From the NCBI GenBank assembly GCA_023897205.1, contig JAHWDD010000005.1:1984001-2048000 (forward strand): a stretch of DNA of 64,000 bases, read 5' to 3'. The notes under the pieces were generated by a model. That model searched no databases, was not told the DNA's origin, and saw nothing but the letters and a program-made list of their open reading frames with translations. The translations under genes were made by a program, and so were the position numbers. This document shows, piece by piece, positions 34,449 through 45,269 of the stretch (the stretch's first letter is position 1; every line of letters begins with the position of its first letter). The stretch is from Exophiala sp. HKRS030. Lineage: Eukaryota; Ascomycota; Eurotiomycetes; Chaetothyriales; Herpotrichiellaceae.

Positions 34449-34937
34449 ATGGGCTTCTGGAACGACGGCATACGGGACCGCAGTCGCAGTCCCTCCCGAA
34501 AAGTATACTACGCCTCGCGCCCGACGTACTCTCGCTCCGCATCCTCCTTCTTCTCCTCCTTCACCGGCGGTGGCTCGTCCCGCGGCCACCATTCTTCTCG
34601 CGCCCGGCCCCGATCGGGGTTCATCAACCGCATACGCCGCTTCCTGCGCGAGATCTACTCGTACATGCGCCGGCACCCGCTCAAGGTCTTCCTCCTCGTC
34701 ATCATGCCGTTGATCACGGGCGGGGCGTTGGCCAAGTTGCTGGCGCAGGTCGGCATCAGACTTCCGCCCGGCATACACAGGATGATGGGTGGCGCCACCA
34801 CGAGGCAAACGTCCGAACGGTACTACGCCAGAGGCGGCGCGAGGGATTTCGACGGGGGGACGGCCTTGCCCGGTATGAGCGGTGGCATGGGTGAGAGCAT
34901 TTCGAGTTTGATGGGTATCGCGAAGATGTTCATCTGA
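34449..34937 (+). CDS. Small single-span membrane protein, function unknown
   Basis: 162 residues, one exon. The N-terminus is Ser/Arg/Tyr-rich (DRSRSPSRKVYYASRPTYSRS), with arginine/serine patches up to residue 55. A basic run (INRIRRFLREIYSYMRRHPLK) leads into one hydrophobic segment at about 79-100 (VFLLVIMPLITGGALAKLLAQ), after which the chain is Gly/Met/Arg-rich. The positive-inside rule places the N-terminus in the cytosol or matrix. The type looks like a conserved but uncharacterised Pezizomycotina protein. No domain is recognised. Confidence 0.75.
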   Translation: MGFWNDGIRDRSRSPSRKVYYASRPTYSRSASSFFSSFTGGGSSRGHHSSRARPRSGFINRIRRFLREIYSYMRRHPLKVFLLVIMPLITGGALAKLLAQVGIRLPPGIHRMMGGATTRQTSERYYARGGARDFDGGTALPGMSGGMGESISSLMGIAKMFI

Positions 34938-35196
34938 GCAGGGAGCAGGAAGGGCCACCGGGGTATATATATCGTGGAGGGATTGTTCATGTCATATTCA
35001 TCAAAAGCTTGAGCGAGCCTTGAAATCATCAGCATTATCTTCAGTAACGAATCACGATCACAAATGCATACAGATCAAAACACACAAGGGTCAAGTCAGT
35101 CATTGAGGGTATTCTATTCATGACATTATTTTCTTTCCACGCTGAATCGTAATGCCCTATCTCGAATGCTCTATCTAGCCATGTTCGGCGTGTTGT

Positions 35197-36462
35197 CTAT
35201 TTCTTTCCTTTTTTGCCTCGCTTTTTGACGCCAGTCGCCGCAGAAGCCTTTTCGATTTCTTTCTCTATTCCTGACGAATCGACAATCTCGAATCCCGAGT
35301 CAGACATCTGACTAGAACTCATATCTGGTGTTGGTAGCTTTTCTGTAACCGCACTGTGTATGCTGCCAGATAGTGTTTCGGGCTCTGGAGAGACGGTCTT
35401 TTCTGGCGAAACAGGTTCACCTTTTTGGAGGAACGGACTAAATGCTTTTCTGTACATCCACACGGGTAGACGTATGACGGCTGTATCCCACATGGTCGGC
35501 TTCGGAATTTCGTCCAGGTCAAGCAGGTATTCTTGAACTTCGCCATCCTCATCTTCTTCCTCAAGGTACACGTTTCCGACAGAGTCGACAATCAAGATTT
35601 TCCCGTTCTCAGCAGTGACCCGTCGTCTGTTTTCGGAAGGAGCTGGCTGAGCAGGGGTTGCCTTGGGCACTGACTTTTTCTTGCTTGATTTGTCCTTCTT
35701 GGTTTGACGCTCCATTTCTCTCTTCTGTCGTCTGTTCAGGTTGGCGGTCGGATCGGGTTCTTCCGTAGGCACAGGTACTTCGACAGGCTGGCCGATGGCT
35801 GCTAGACCACGTATGCCAGTTTCGTCGCCCCAGGCAGTCTTTCTAGCATGTCTGATGTATCGTTCCATGAACTCTCGTTGTCTCTTGTAGCCTGTGACTA
35901 AGGCAAAATAATGAGCCCCTCCACCACAGACAAGGAATAGGCCGACCAACACGGTCCCAAGGCCTGGCCGATATCGTGAATAGTAGTATCCGGTCCCCCT
36001 CCATGATGGGAAGCCATGTTTCATGAAAAAGTCATATCTTTCTCGCTCAGGTCCCTTCAGGATGTTTGCAACAACGCCCAATCGACTGTATCTTTCTCCG
36101 GCTTGTTTCACAAATCGCTGGATTTCTCTCTCGGATGGCCCTTTGGACACGTGTACTCCAGATTTTTTCTTCTCGCCTGGTTTCTTGGGTTTTGGGGTAG
36201 ATCTCGACGCGATGAAGGAATGTTTGGCCTTGTCAGGATGCAGAGCACGCGATTTCTTCCGAAAAGCTTTACCGATTTCATCAACGGTCGCGGAAGGCTT
36301 GACCCCCAGAAAATCGTAGAAGGAAATATCGGGGCCCTCGGCGGCTTCAACCTCGTCTTTCAGCCGGAAGAATTCATAATCCTCCTTCGTCCAGGCGGCG
36401 ACTAGAAAGACAAAGGTGAGGAGGACGAAGAATTGAAAGATTCGTGGCCTCATCTTCACCAA
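35197..36462 (-). CDS. ERJ5: ER J-domain protein Erj5
   Basis: 421 residues, single exon. Erj5 is a type of ER membrane co-chaperone that supports protein folding through Kar2/BiP. An N-terminal hydrophobic signal (IFQFFVLLTFVFLVAAW) precedes the J domain, which starts at SFYDFLGVKPSATVDEIGKAFRKKSRALHPDK (HPD about 76-78) and carries a Lys/Pro/Ser-rich insert before the last helix (YDFFMKHGFPSW). A membrane segment follows near 168-190 (GLGTVLVGLFLVCGGGAHYFALV). The lumen/cytosol tail contains Lys-rich linkers, then the family's C-terminal block LIVDSVGNVYLEEEDEDG and LPVWMYRKAFSPF. It ends in GVKKRGKKGKK. A second in-frame ATG three codons downstream (36453) is equally likely as start. It diverges from the PRA1 gene. 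Confidence 0.88.
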   Translation of the reverse strand: MVKMRPRIFQFFVLLTFVFLVAAWTKEDYEFFRLKDEVEAAEGPDISFYDFLGVKPSATVDEIGKAFRKKSRALHPDKAKHSFIASRSTPKPKKPGEKKKSGVHVSKGPSEREIQRFVKQAGERYSRLGVVANILKGPERERYDFFMKHGFPSWRGTGYYYSRYRPGLGTVLVGLFLVCGGGAHYFALVTGYKRQREFMERYIRHARKTAWGDETGIRGLAAIGQPVEVPVPTEEPDPTANLNRRQKREMERQTKKDKSSKKKSVPKATPAQPAPSENRRRVTAENGKILIVDSVGNVYLEEEDEDGEVQEYLLDLDEIPKPTMWDTAVIRLPVWMYRKAFSPFLQKGEPVSPEKTVSPEPETLSGSIHSAVTEKLPTPDMSSSQMSDSGFEIVDSSGIEKEIEKASAATGVKKRGKKGKK

Positions 36463-37377
36463 CTAGCCCCCCGGGCAAGGTACGGCCAGCGCAGGACAAT
36501 TGGAGAATGGTGATTATGTAGGCCCAAAAAAGAGTTGAAGGGTGCAGGACTGCAATACGCATCAGGGGTTGGGATTGTGGGAGAAGCCTGGTGCCCAAAA
36601 CGTGGTCCAATTAACAGGGCTTGAGAACGTGGATGCAGCCAGCCAACGGCGGGACGTGCAGTAGCTTACGAAGTGATGGAGGAAGAGGCGAGCGATGAGT
36701 GAAGTGTATTTATCGCAGGCTGGTCCTCCCCCGCGGTTTGACAGCTTGTTCTTCTCTTCTTCCTCTCAGTTCCCTACATCTCAGACCAAGCAATGGTAGT
36801 CACTGTGCCTTGATCCTGCAGTTGGCAGGTCGAGGGTTGAGGTGTTGAGGCAGCCTAGCCCGCCACAACGTCTGAAATCTGTTCAACACGATCGAGTTCT
36901 CCCGAGTACCCCATACCAATATCCAATTTTAGGGGGTGTCAGTTTGTGGCTGCGCCCAAGCGAGGAAATCAGATTTGCCCGCTGACAGATCCCCCTTGTC
37001 GCCTGCGCCGCGAATCCCACGAAATTTATCCCTCCCTCAGCCGAACTTCTCTCGACAGGGGTTATTCAACGCCATTCCGACTTTTTTGTTCTCTACTTGA
37101 TAAGAAGAAGAAAAAAACACAGTGTACTTGACTCTGCCCCTGTTTTCACGTCTTTCACTTCCAACTCATACACCTCTCGATACAGCTTTCAGCACAAACT
37201 CGTCATTTCGGCTTTGTCTTTGCCCAACAAACGCGTCTTCCGAAAACAAATTCTGTGTGTAACCATAGCCCTCCTCTGTCCCTCCTGTTGCTAACAGACA
37301 TCGAGTCAATCTTCAGTACACCCCAAAGAGCATCCTCATCCTTTACAGCATCCAATTTGCTTCCACTCATTCATAAA
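36463..37377. promoter_or_regulatory. Divergent intergenic region between Erj5 and PRA1 genes
   Basis: 915 bp with both promoters. The 230 bases before the PRA1 start are pyrimidine-rich leader. No gene seen. Confidence 0.55.
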
Positions 37378-37908
37378 ATGGCCCGCATCAGCATTCCCCT
37401 CGACGCCTTGACGTCCCGCCTCAACCTTTCCGATCGCTTCAGCAGCGTCCGATCTCAGCCTCTGGCGTCGCGCTTTGCCAACATCAAGCCCATCTCCGAG
37501 TTCTTGGATCTGAAGAGACTGTCAAAGCCCAACAACTTCGGTGAAGTCCAGAGCCGAGTCAACTACAACTTGAGCTACTTTTCCAGTAACTATGCGGTCG
37601 TCTTTGTCATGCTCAGCGTCTACAGCCTCCTCACCAATCTATGGCTCCTGTTCGACATCATCCTCGTAGTTGGTGGCATGTGGACAATTGGCAAGTTACA
37701 AGGCGGAGATCTCGAACTGGGCACCTTCCGTGCTACTACTTCACAACTCTACACTGGTCTGGCCTGCGTGGCTGTTCCAATTGCATTCATCGCCTCACCC
37801 ATCGGCACTTTCTTGTGGCTGATTGGCGCGACTGGCGTGACGATTCTCGGCCATGCTTCGCTCATGGATAGACCTATCGAGAATGCTTTTTCCGAGGAGG
37901 CGGTCTAG
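37378..37908 (+). CDS. PRA1/Yip3 family prenylated Rab acceptor
   Basis: 176 residues, single exon, start at 37378 (family-like N-terminus MARISIPLDALTSRLNL). PRA1/Yip3 proteins recycle prenylated Rab GTPases between ER and Golgi membranes. The conserved FLDLKRLSKPNNFGEVQSRVNYNLSYFSSNY block ends near residue 72 and leads into two hydrophobic hairpins (YAVVFVMLSVYSLLTNLWLLFDIILVVGGMW and LYTGLACVAVPIAFIASPIGTFLWLIGATGVTILGHASL). The end, DRPIENAFSEEAV, is standard for the family. Its stop codon is followed after only 26 bases by the ATG of the next gene on the same strand. Confidence 0.93.
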   Translation: MARISIPLDALTSRLNLSDRFSSVRSQPLASRFANIKPISEFLDLKRLSKPNNFGEVQSRVNYNLSYFSSNYAVVFVMLSVYSLLTNLWLLFDIILVVGGMWTIGKLQGGDLELGTFRATTSQLYTGLACVAVPIAFIASPIGTFLWLIGATGVTILGHASLMDRPIENAFSEEAV

Positions 37909-37934
37909 GTGGTCGGCCGCGAACTCCATACGAT

Positions 37935-39290
37935 ATGCCCCCTTGGGGAAGACCACCACCAGGGGGACGAGCGAGGAGGAAGAACGACAGGCTGTGGGGA
38001 CTGCAGCACCGACAATGGGATTACGATGCCCGTGTCGAAGAGCTCGATACCGACGACGATTACTCGCAGGGTGTCGGGCTGAGTCAAGAGAGATTTCATT
38101 CCGATGAACTTCGTTTCACTGGTATAGATTTGGGCGGGGACGATGTCCGCCGCAGGCGTTCAGGTATTGCACACGAAGATGATTTTACTCCTTCTGATGA
38201 TGAAGAAGAATACGACTACCCAACAGGAATTGCCCGGCGACAAGATATGCAGATGGTCTACAGAGACAAAGAGGACATGTTGGTGCAGGGCGCTCTTGAC
38301 AGGATCGCGCGTGCTCGGGCGCTGGGTAAGCCCAATGTCAAATTGACCCGAGCAGAAATTGATGCCTTGGAACGTTTAGAGCGGACCCAGACCCCTCCAC
38401 GTCCCTCTGCAGTACCCAAAGCAGCCCCTAAGAGCAAGAAAGAAGCACAAGTCAGACGTCGGCCTGTGGAAGTCCGCAAAAAACCCAGCCGAGGTGATAA
38501 ATCAGCGAGCAATTCTCCCAAAGGCAAAACAGCGGACGGACGAAATCGCGGTAGGAGTGTTGCGTCAAACAGTTCGTCACGTGGCGGGCGAGAAGATTCA
38601 GCTTCTTACGCTCTAGCAGAGTCGGACTATGGCCGACGACTCTCGTATTCGCAGGGGTTATCTGTCGTTGGACCACGGCAACCGGAGGCTCAGCGTCAAG
38701 GCTCTCGGACTAATTCCAATCAATCACTGAGGCAACAACAGTATTTGCAGCAGATCGCGCCCTATTACTCTGGTCGCTATGCTTCGAATCCCGAAGCCGT
38801 GTACGCCTCGGGGTCGCGTGCCCCTCGACCTGATCCATCCGAGCCAGACTGGGAGCCAAGACCACGGTCAGCCTCTAATATTGTCAATCTTCCACTGGAC
38901 CAGTTGCCATATCCGACCAATCCCGGCATGATACCACGTTTCGATCCTAACGACCCCAGATTTGCTTCGCCTCAGAGACGGGTAGCCTCAGGTCCACCCA
39001 GTACGATGCAAAACCATGCCGCCAGGTACCGTCGACCGCAAGACGAACTCTTCCTTCCCCCGGAGGAAGAACCTGAGGTAATGAGGTATCTGGCTCCGGC
39101 GTCCGACTCCGAATCCGAGGATGACGACGAAGATAGTGATTATGGCGAAGGCGTTCGAGTCAACGTCAATGAAACGCCGGGTGGGGGTTACGCGATCCAG
39201 ACGAGAAGCGCAGCTGCAGCTGCAGCAACTCCTCGAAAACCTGGGACTAGTGGGAAGGGCGTTGCAGGGAGAACCAAAAAGGGGCGATAA
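37935..39290 (+). CDS. Disordered Arg/Pro/Ser-rich protein, function unknown
   Basis: 451 residues, one open frame. It opens with MPPWGRPPPGGRARRKNDR. Acidic blocks lie at about 36-95 (EELDTDDDYSQG, PSDDEEEYDYPTG). One short helical, probably conserved unit follows (DMQMVYRDKEDMLVQGALDRIARARALGKPNVKLTRAEIDALERL, about 103-150). The rest is Lys/Pro/Ser/Arg-rich and disordered, with an acidic patch before a poly-Ala (TRSAAAAAATPRK) end. It begins 26 bases after the PRA1 stop in another frame, leaving no room for a normal promoter. The frame itself is open upstream to 37872, inside the PRA1 coding region. Shared transcription, an upstream non-coding exon or overlap with PRA1 are the options. Confidence 0.75.
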   Translation: MPPWGRPPPGGRARRKNDRLWGLQHRQWDYDARVEELDTDDDYSQGVGLSQERFHSDELRFTGIDLGGDDVRRRRSGIAHEDDFTPSDDEEEYDYPTGIARRQDMQMVYRDKEDMLVQGALDRIARARALGKPNVKLTRAEIDALERLERTQTPPRPSAVPKAAPKSKKEAQVRRRPVEVRKKPSRGDKSASNSPKGKTADGRNRGRSVASNSSSRGGREDSASYALAESDYGRRLSYSQGLSVVGPRQPEAQRQGSRTNSNQSLRQQQYLQQIAPYYSGRYASNPEAVYASGSRAPRPDPSEPDWEPRPRSASNIVNLPLDQLPYPTNPGMIPRFDPNDPRFASPQRRVASGPPSTMQNHAARYRRPQDELFLPPEEEPEVMRYLAPASDSESEDDDEDSDYGEGVRVNVNETPGGGYAIQTRSAAAAAATPRKPGTSGKGVAGRTKKGR

Positions 39291-41604
39291 GGTCTGTCGC
39301 GTTTGATTGAGCTCATGAATAGTGCTCTCTTCTTTGTGTTAGTAATAGATTTCCATATCCCAAAGCATGAGCCCATGTGGCCTTGGGAGTTAGTTATAAT
39401 GCGCCTCAAAGTATTGTCCTACCCGAAGTTCCCCATTATATCGACCCTCAATATCTTGCGGTGGAAGCATCACCCACGCCTGAAGTCGACCCGAGTCACA
39501 GTGACTCGTATTCTGGGGCCTATTTATAGTGAATGTGTTGTCTAGTTGTTGTTCCCTTGGTCGGCCCCTAGTGAAAGCAGGTCTCAGAAAGGGAACCTCG
39601 TTGATGGCTTCCCAGCGGTCAGCCACTGTGTTTTTGGAGACCATACTCCGTAGTGGGACGGTGTTTGTACGTCCGACAAGGCGAAAAGGATACCTACTGT
39701 ACTAGCATGTACAGAATATTCCCGAGATTTCGCCACCTTCGCAATCATGAGTAGTGTTGCCACATGCCTACGGAGCACATTTTTCTATCGTCTTTCTCGT
39801 TGTGAGACTTGGACAACCAATGCATCAGCACGAAACGGAGAATCAACAAGCAAAAAAAAAACCCGTGAACGACCGGGAAAAGACTCAGGTCAAGGCTTCG
39901 GTGTCTATGGGGTATTCGTATGGCGATCGTCTTCAGGGTCTTCAGCCTCGCTAGGAAGGTGGTTCCGTTCCCGCAATTGCACATGACTCCCTCACCTGAC
40001 TATCATGTACTCGTATTAATGCTCCTCTTCTGCCGTTTTCTTCTTTTTCTGCTTAACCCTGCTGCCATTGCCCCGTCGTCTTTGCAAAGTTTCGCGTAAT
40101 GCAATGCCGGGTGGCGGTTTCCGCACCATCAAAGATTAAAGATTCTTCAGAAATTTCCCTTGGCCTGGCACTGATCCTGAGCAATGGTCACCCTTGGGAT
40201 CCACAACTCCGCTATGCTACTGTATGTATATATTTCAGAAGACATGACAATCGGCTTCGCAGTGACCTTGACGCGGCCTACTCTCCGAAAACAAAGTTTA
40301 TGCATGTCGGTCCCGTTGAAAGTATTCGTGGGCGACGAAATCTCTATCGTTGTCTGCTGGTCCTGGCGGCTGTACAGTATGTCCGAGCTGGATATTTGTT
40401 AATATACGTAGGCGATCACGAGGCACTACAGAAAGTGGAATGGCCTTGGACTCATCGTTGGACCTTGTTTTCACGTTCCTCTCCGTCTCTTCGGTTATCC
40501 TCGCAGTGAAGACCAGCTAAATCTGGGGAAGAAACGAGACGGGTACTGCTTAAGTTGCACATGTAAATGGAACTTCGGCCGACATTACCCGACCTTTTGC
40601 CATCAGCGCTCGAACTCCACGAGCTTTGAAAGTCGACTCGCGTGGCCTGTGCCGTTGGTTGTTGAGGTGTCTTCTAAGCAGGACATACTGAACCTTTGAT
40701 GGAGATAGTTTGTCGCAATCATCGCAGGTCGGAATATGTGTCTGACTGTGCATCTATGTACAGTACGAGAAAAGCAAACACAGATCGGTCAAAAGGACTC
40801 TGGCACTAGGGGTTCTTCATGCCCGAGATCCCGGATACTGAGAGCCTGCGGATGATTGAAGGCCGTGAACTTAATTATATAATGGCGCCGCGAGGGAAAT
40901 TCCCATACGTGGCCCAGAATAGTTTAGTGCAGCCCGATCGGTGGAACCCGTTGTATGTAGGGATCTGACGATATTTACCTCACTTACCACAGTCGTAGGT
41001 TCACCATTTCCACATGGACAGCACAACAACAATCTAGAGTTGGCAAGCATGTCGCCACATGCTCAAGCCATCATGCTGTCAACTTTTCCTGCTTCCCCGA
41101 GTTCCCGCGACGGAAAAATGAAAGGTTTGGGATGATTGGACCCCAAAGTCCATCTAAAAAAGAGCCATCTCGAATGGGTGCATCCACAATGCACAGCATC
41201 CTCAGCACCATTGCATCGGCTCTGTCCGACAAAAGCACGTACCTAGGTGCCGGTTTTCCTCTAGATGAGTCTGTTACCTTCCTGGGTATTCCAGAAGCTC
41301 TATATCAAGGACCATAGACATCCTGGATGCGTGCTGAGCCTCGTCCATCCCCTGAGTCTGGACTCTTTTCTGTCTCGGTCACATCACCCGTTATTAACCA
41401 TTCCCCATGGGCCTCGGTCGTCCATGAATCCCTCATGGATTTGTTCACGGACAATTATTTCTTTCTCCCAGACGATCTCGTGATCGTTTCTTTCTTCTAC
41501 ATTTATCCTACCCTTGGTCCAAGCGAGTCGACCAAAGGCCACATCGGAGGTTGACTCCTTGAGAATTTCAATTAACCACAGCTATACCATACGTCAACAG
41601 ACAC
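39291..41604. other. Long gene-free interval
   Basis: 2.3 kb without a supportable gene on either strand. Open frames are all under 140 codons and low quality. TACTCCGTA lies at 39644-39652 and TACCTAGGTG at 41240-41249. I see no transposon ends or reverse-transcriptase remnants. Confidence 0.55.
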
Positions 41605-42636
41605 ATGTCTTCAAGGGATAACACTCCTCAAGACGAGAGCTCTACGAGGGGCGAGAGAAGAAGTTCTTCGAGACGTCGTCAGAATGTCGTCGAATTCGTC
41701 GACAGTCAAGACCCAAACGTGCGGAGCACCATTCAAAGACACACGGCATATCATTCAGCAGCACAACGACGAGAGACAAGGTCGAGATTACTTCAACGGG
41801 CCAGCCAGACTCGAATCTTTGAATGGGGAAGGCGCCCACCTCGGCTGGACACGGAGACGTCAACGAGCAGCGCAACGAGCTCTCATTCAATATCTCCCGT
41901 TCCATCGCTACCTGACCGGCTGGACCTGTCAAGCGTTTCCTCCAACAACCTAGAATCAGATCTCAACCAGTCAATGGCAACCTCAAGAAACGATTTCTTT
42001 TCAACCCAGGAGCAGGCTACTCTGGACGACTCAATTTTACAATTCTGTGCGTTGCTCTCGCTGCGGCGTCTGATCAAGAGAAAAAACAAGAAGAACCCAA
42101 AGCTGACAGTAATTCTAGTTTCTGCAAACTTCTGCCCCCATTGTCGCGACCGAGGAGTGCTAGACACTGCCATCGCATACATGCGCGAGCACGAAGTGTC
42201 TCGAAATCTACTTCTGGCCTATGCTTATGCTGCGCGGTGGAAATTACACTCGAGTCCGGAAACGGTCCAAGATCAAGTCGATGCGCAGACACACTTCGGT
42301 CGAGGAACAAATCTACTCTGGAATCGACTCCGCGCAGCAGATCACGCAAGTTCCGACTCCAACATCCAAGCTGTCCTTCTTTTGTTGGCATACACTGCCG
42401 ACTTTGGCCAGGAGAATGAAGTGCATCTTCACGCAAGGGCCTTGCAGACAATGATCGAGCAAAGAGGAGGCGTTGAGGCCATGGGCCACAATCCGACACT
42501 ACAGCACCAACTACGAATAATCCGGCAGTCAAGACGTCTCCATCTCACTCTTGACTGCGAACCGTCTTGCCCGAGCGCATTGAGATTTCCTGATGGCCTT
42601 CAATCGGCCCTTTACACGGATTTACCTATGAATTGA
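41605..42636 (+). CDS. Fungal transcription-factor-like protein without a zinc cluster
   Basis: 343 residues as one frame. The N-terminal half has the FVDSQDPNVRSTIQRHTAYHSAAQRRE segment (a sequence seen in uncharacterised fungal regulators that carry only the middle homology region), then a Ser/Thr-rich linker and helical blocks such as NLLLAYAYAARWKLHS and IQAVLLLLAYTADFGQENEVHLHARALQTMIEQRGG that fit the fungal-specific regulator fold. No Cys6 cluster is present. The middle reads poorly (SLRRLIKRKNKKNPKLTV). A 63-base in-frame intron, 42047-42109 (gtgcgt..gacag), would remove it, giving a 322-residue protein. It is shorter than typical members, so it may be truncated. Confidence 0.6.
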   Translation: MSSRDNTPQDESSTRGERRSSSRRRQNVVEFVDSQDPNVRSTIQRHTAYHSAAQRRETRSRLLQRASQTRIFEWGRRPPRLDTETSTSSATSSHSISPVPSLPDRLDLSSVSSNNLESDLNQSMATSRNDFFSTQEQATLDDSILQFCALLSLRRLIKRKNKKNPKLTVILVSANFCPHCRDRGVLDTAIAYMREHEVSRNLLLAYAYAARWKLHSSPETVQDQVDAQTHFGRGTNLLWNRLRAADHASSDSNIQAVLLLLAYTADFGQENEVHLHARALQTMIEQRGGVEAMGHNPTLQHQLRIIRQSRRLHLTLDCEPSCPSALRFPDGLQSALYTDLPMN

Positions 42637-43875
42637 CGAGCCGCAACCACTTCTTCATTTACACGTTACGGCTCTCTAGGGTAGGGACCTTCTTCCGAAA
42701 TTTGTCGAGCCACTGGTGGCAACAACTATGGGGACGGGTCAAAATGTTTTTGAACTATACTGTATTATTATGCGGGCATCGTTTTTTCCTATAGACAAGT
42801 CCCCTCGATGTGGACATTGAGGAAGTGGCTCTCTGTTTCTGCTTGGGTTGGTTTGAAGGCCTGGAAAGATTTGGAATTCTGGGATGACATGATACCTCTG
42901 TTCAAGGTGTTGACAAAGGATGAGTGCGCGTATTGTCACAACAGGTCCCTCAGAATCCGGGTTGCATGTGTATCATAATACAAACATGGACTTGATCACC
43001 TGCAATTTACCGGGGTTTAAACGGACCCGAAGGTACTTTGATGAAATGTGCGAAATACGAGATACGGAACATACAGATACTTCATACCGTGACCACAATG
43101 GCTGTGCCCGGAGTGGCTTAGCTAATAATTCACAAGAAAGCATGTGACGTCGAAACTTTAAGGCGGGCATTAAATGGCGCTGGGGCTCAATAACGTGTTG
43201 GCGCTCAAAGATTCCCTAAAGGTATGTACCTAGACACACACAGAGTAATCGCTTAGTCTACGGTAGGTACCTCAGGTACCAACCACATACGCAATAGTTA
43301 CGGAGTACGTAGCACTGAAATGAATCCCTAGAGGTACGGAGTACATGCTGTAGGCACTTTCGGGTACGGCGCAGTTATAGAAAAGAAACCCAAGCTTCCT
43401 GCCAACATTTCGATTTCCCCCCACGGACTCTGATCTCATTCCTCTCACCTCGTAATCGTACCTTTCATCGCCTGACTTTGCTGCTTAGACTCTTGCTACG
43501 ACCTTTGTACGAGACATTGACCTCGCCGCACCTTGCCTGTAGCCCCAATTGACTTGCCAAAAGGACAAGTTGCAACATTTGCTCGGTTGAGGCTCGTATC
43601 CCGGCGATAAGACTTTTGAACCCAAACGACAAAATTCCCCGTCTCGCTCTTCGACCCATTTTACGGATACCTTCCCCTCCCTGCTTAGGCACCTCCCAGC
43701 CTTCTTTGCGCACTCTGGCGATTCTCTCTCCCTTTGCACACAACACAATCTCAGTTTCCCGCGACGTTCAACTCTCTCCACCTCTGAGCCCTCTCGGAAC
43801 CGATTTACCTTTTCGCCTCTCACCTCATTGTCTGCGCCAGCACAAGGGGAAAAAACAAGAAAAAATACCTTCACA
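42637..43875. other. Intergenic, tandem plus-strand genes
   Basis: 1.24 kb. Two exact TACGGAGTA copies 36 bases apart (43299 and 43335) and repeated GGTACC/TAGGTAC motifs near 43228-43282 lie 530-650 bases upstream of the cornichon gene. The last 450 bases are pyrimidine-rich leader. No gene seen. Confidence 0.55.
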
Positions 43876-44490
43876 ATGTCGGGCGAGGCGTGGTTATACC
43901 TGCTCGCCGTGCTGATAAATGCCGTCAACCTCTTCCTCCAAGTCTTCTTCACTATTATGTATAGCGATCTGGAATGGTTAGTCGATGAATGCGTGATGCA
44001 TTTTGTGGATGATGTCAAGTGCTAACAAAGGTACAAAACAGTGACTATATCAACCCTATCGATCTCTGCAACCGACTCAACACCTACATCATCCCCGAAG
44101 CTGCCGTTCACGCATTCCTGACGTTCCTCTTTTTGATCAATGGATACTGGTTGGCGCTGTTGTTGAACCTGCCCCTCTTGGCTTTCAACGCAAAGAAGTA
44201 GGTCCAGCTTTTCCAAAGTTTCCGAAGTGCGACCTGGACTGACAAGATGTGTTTCTTTTTTCAACCTAGAATTCTTGACAATCAACATCTGCTCGATGCC
44301 ACTGAGATTTTCCGAAAATTGAATGTCCACAAAAAGGTATACTTCCCCCTAGACAAAAGGGTATTCACCTCAAAGCTGACACCTTTCCCCTTCCCAGGAA
44401 TCATTCATCAAGCTCGGTTTCCATCTCGTCATGTTCTTCTTCTACCTCTACAGCATGATCGTTGCACTCATCAGGGACGAAAGCAATTGA
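43876..44490 (+). CDS. ERV14: Cornichon family COPII cargo receptor Erv14
   Basis: Model join(43876..43976,44042..44197,44270..44336,44398..44490), 138 residues, the usual length of fungal Erv14. Erv14 packages membrane cargo into COPII vesicles at the ER. Splicing gives [38 protein letters not shown]. The cornichon signature then follows: [83 protein letters not shown]. Four hydrophobic segments are visible. The introns are 65, 72 and 61 bp with GT..AG borders (donors gttagt, gtaggt, gtatac). Confidence 0.95.
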
Positions 44491-44936
44491 CTGGGCGAAC
44501 GAAGCTCTCGTGTAATGGATTACGGAAGCTATTCTTGATCGATCCAATCAATCACAAGAACACTTGGAATTCCTGGAAATATGAACAGCTGTTCTGTGTG
44601 GGACCTGACCAAAGGATCAACACATGACGCATACTGAAGGAGAATGGAACACAACTTGTTGACGATACCATCCAAAAAATGGACAAGGAAATTTATGAGA
44701 CCCCAGTTTTTTGGTGTATCGACATGATCTGAAAGCTTGAGCAGAGCAGAGTAAACCAAAGAGCGGGATGTGGCGTCGAATCCCCTACCGACCGCAAGTC
44801 TTTCTTTCTTCAGCTGTCACGAAGCGAAAGAGAAAGAGCATACCCCTGCAGTCGCTGCAATGCAGTTTTGAAGAAGTTGAGAGCAATGGTTTGGTGAGGG
44901 CAATCGGATCATGATGGACTGGTCGATGGTGATAGC

Positions 44937-44954
44937 GATGATGATGATGATGAT
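44937..44954. repeat. GAT/ATG trinucleotide repeat
   Basis: Six consecutive GAT units in intergenic DNA. Confidence 0.85.
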
Positions 44955-45269
44955 CATGACTTGTGCTACCGTTGCCCGAGACTAGAAGTTTTGTACTTGG
45001 TGAATTGTGCCAAGTTGGACCTGTATCCACGATGTCATTAAAATCACGTATCAGACCTCCTCAGATATTCTCCTTTTCAACAGAATCATTGCACAAAAGA
45101 TACCCAAGCTGGGTTTCTGGTGAGTGACTTTATGATGCTTTCTGATACTTTGTAAGCGGCCCAAGGCTTCTCGGGCAGTCTCCAGATTTTTTGTTTTGTA
45201 AATTTCCATGGCCCACAGTCTTCATAACCTTTTGAACAAGACGCCCTGATGCCGCTGTTCTACACTTCG

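Noticed and set aside
39291..41604. A search for transposon ends, reverse transcriptase or transposase motifs in the 2.3 kb gene-free interval
   Set aside because: No terminal repeats, target-site duplications or conserved catalytic motifs could be seen by eye.
44785..45030. Minus-strand frame with a His-rich HDHHHHHRYHH segment
   Set aside because: The histidines come from the antisense of a GAT trinucleotide repeat. There are no other coding signs.
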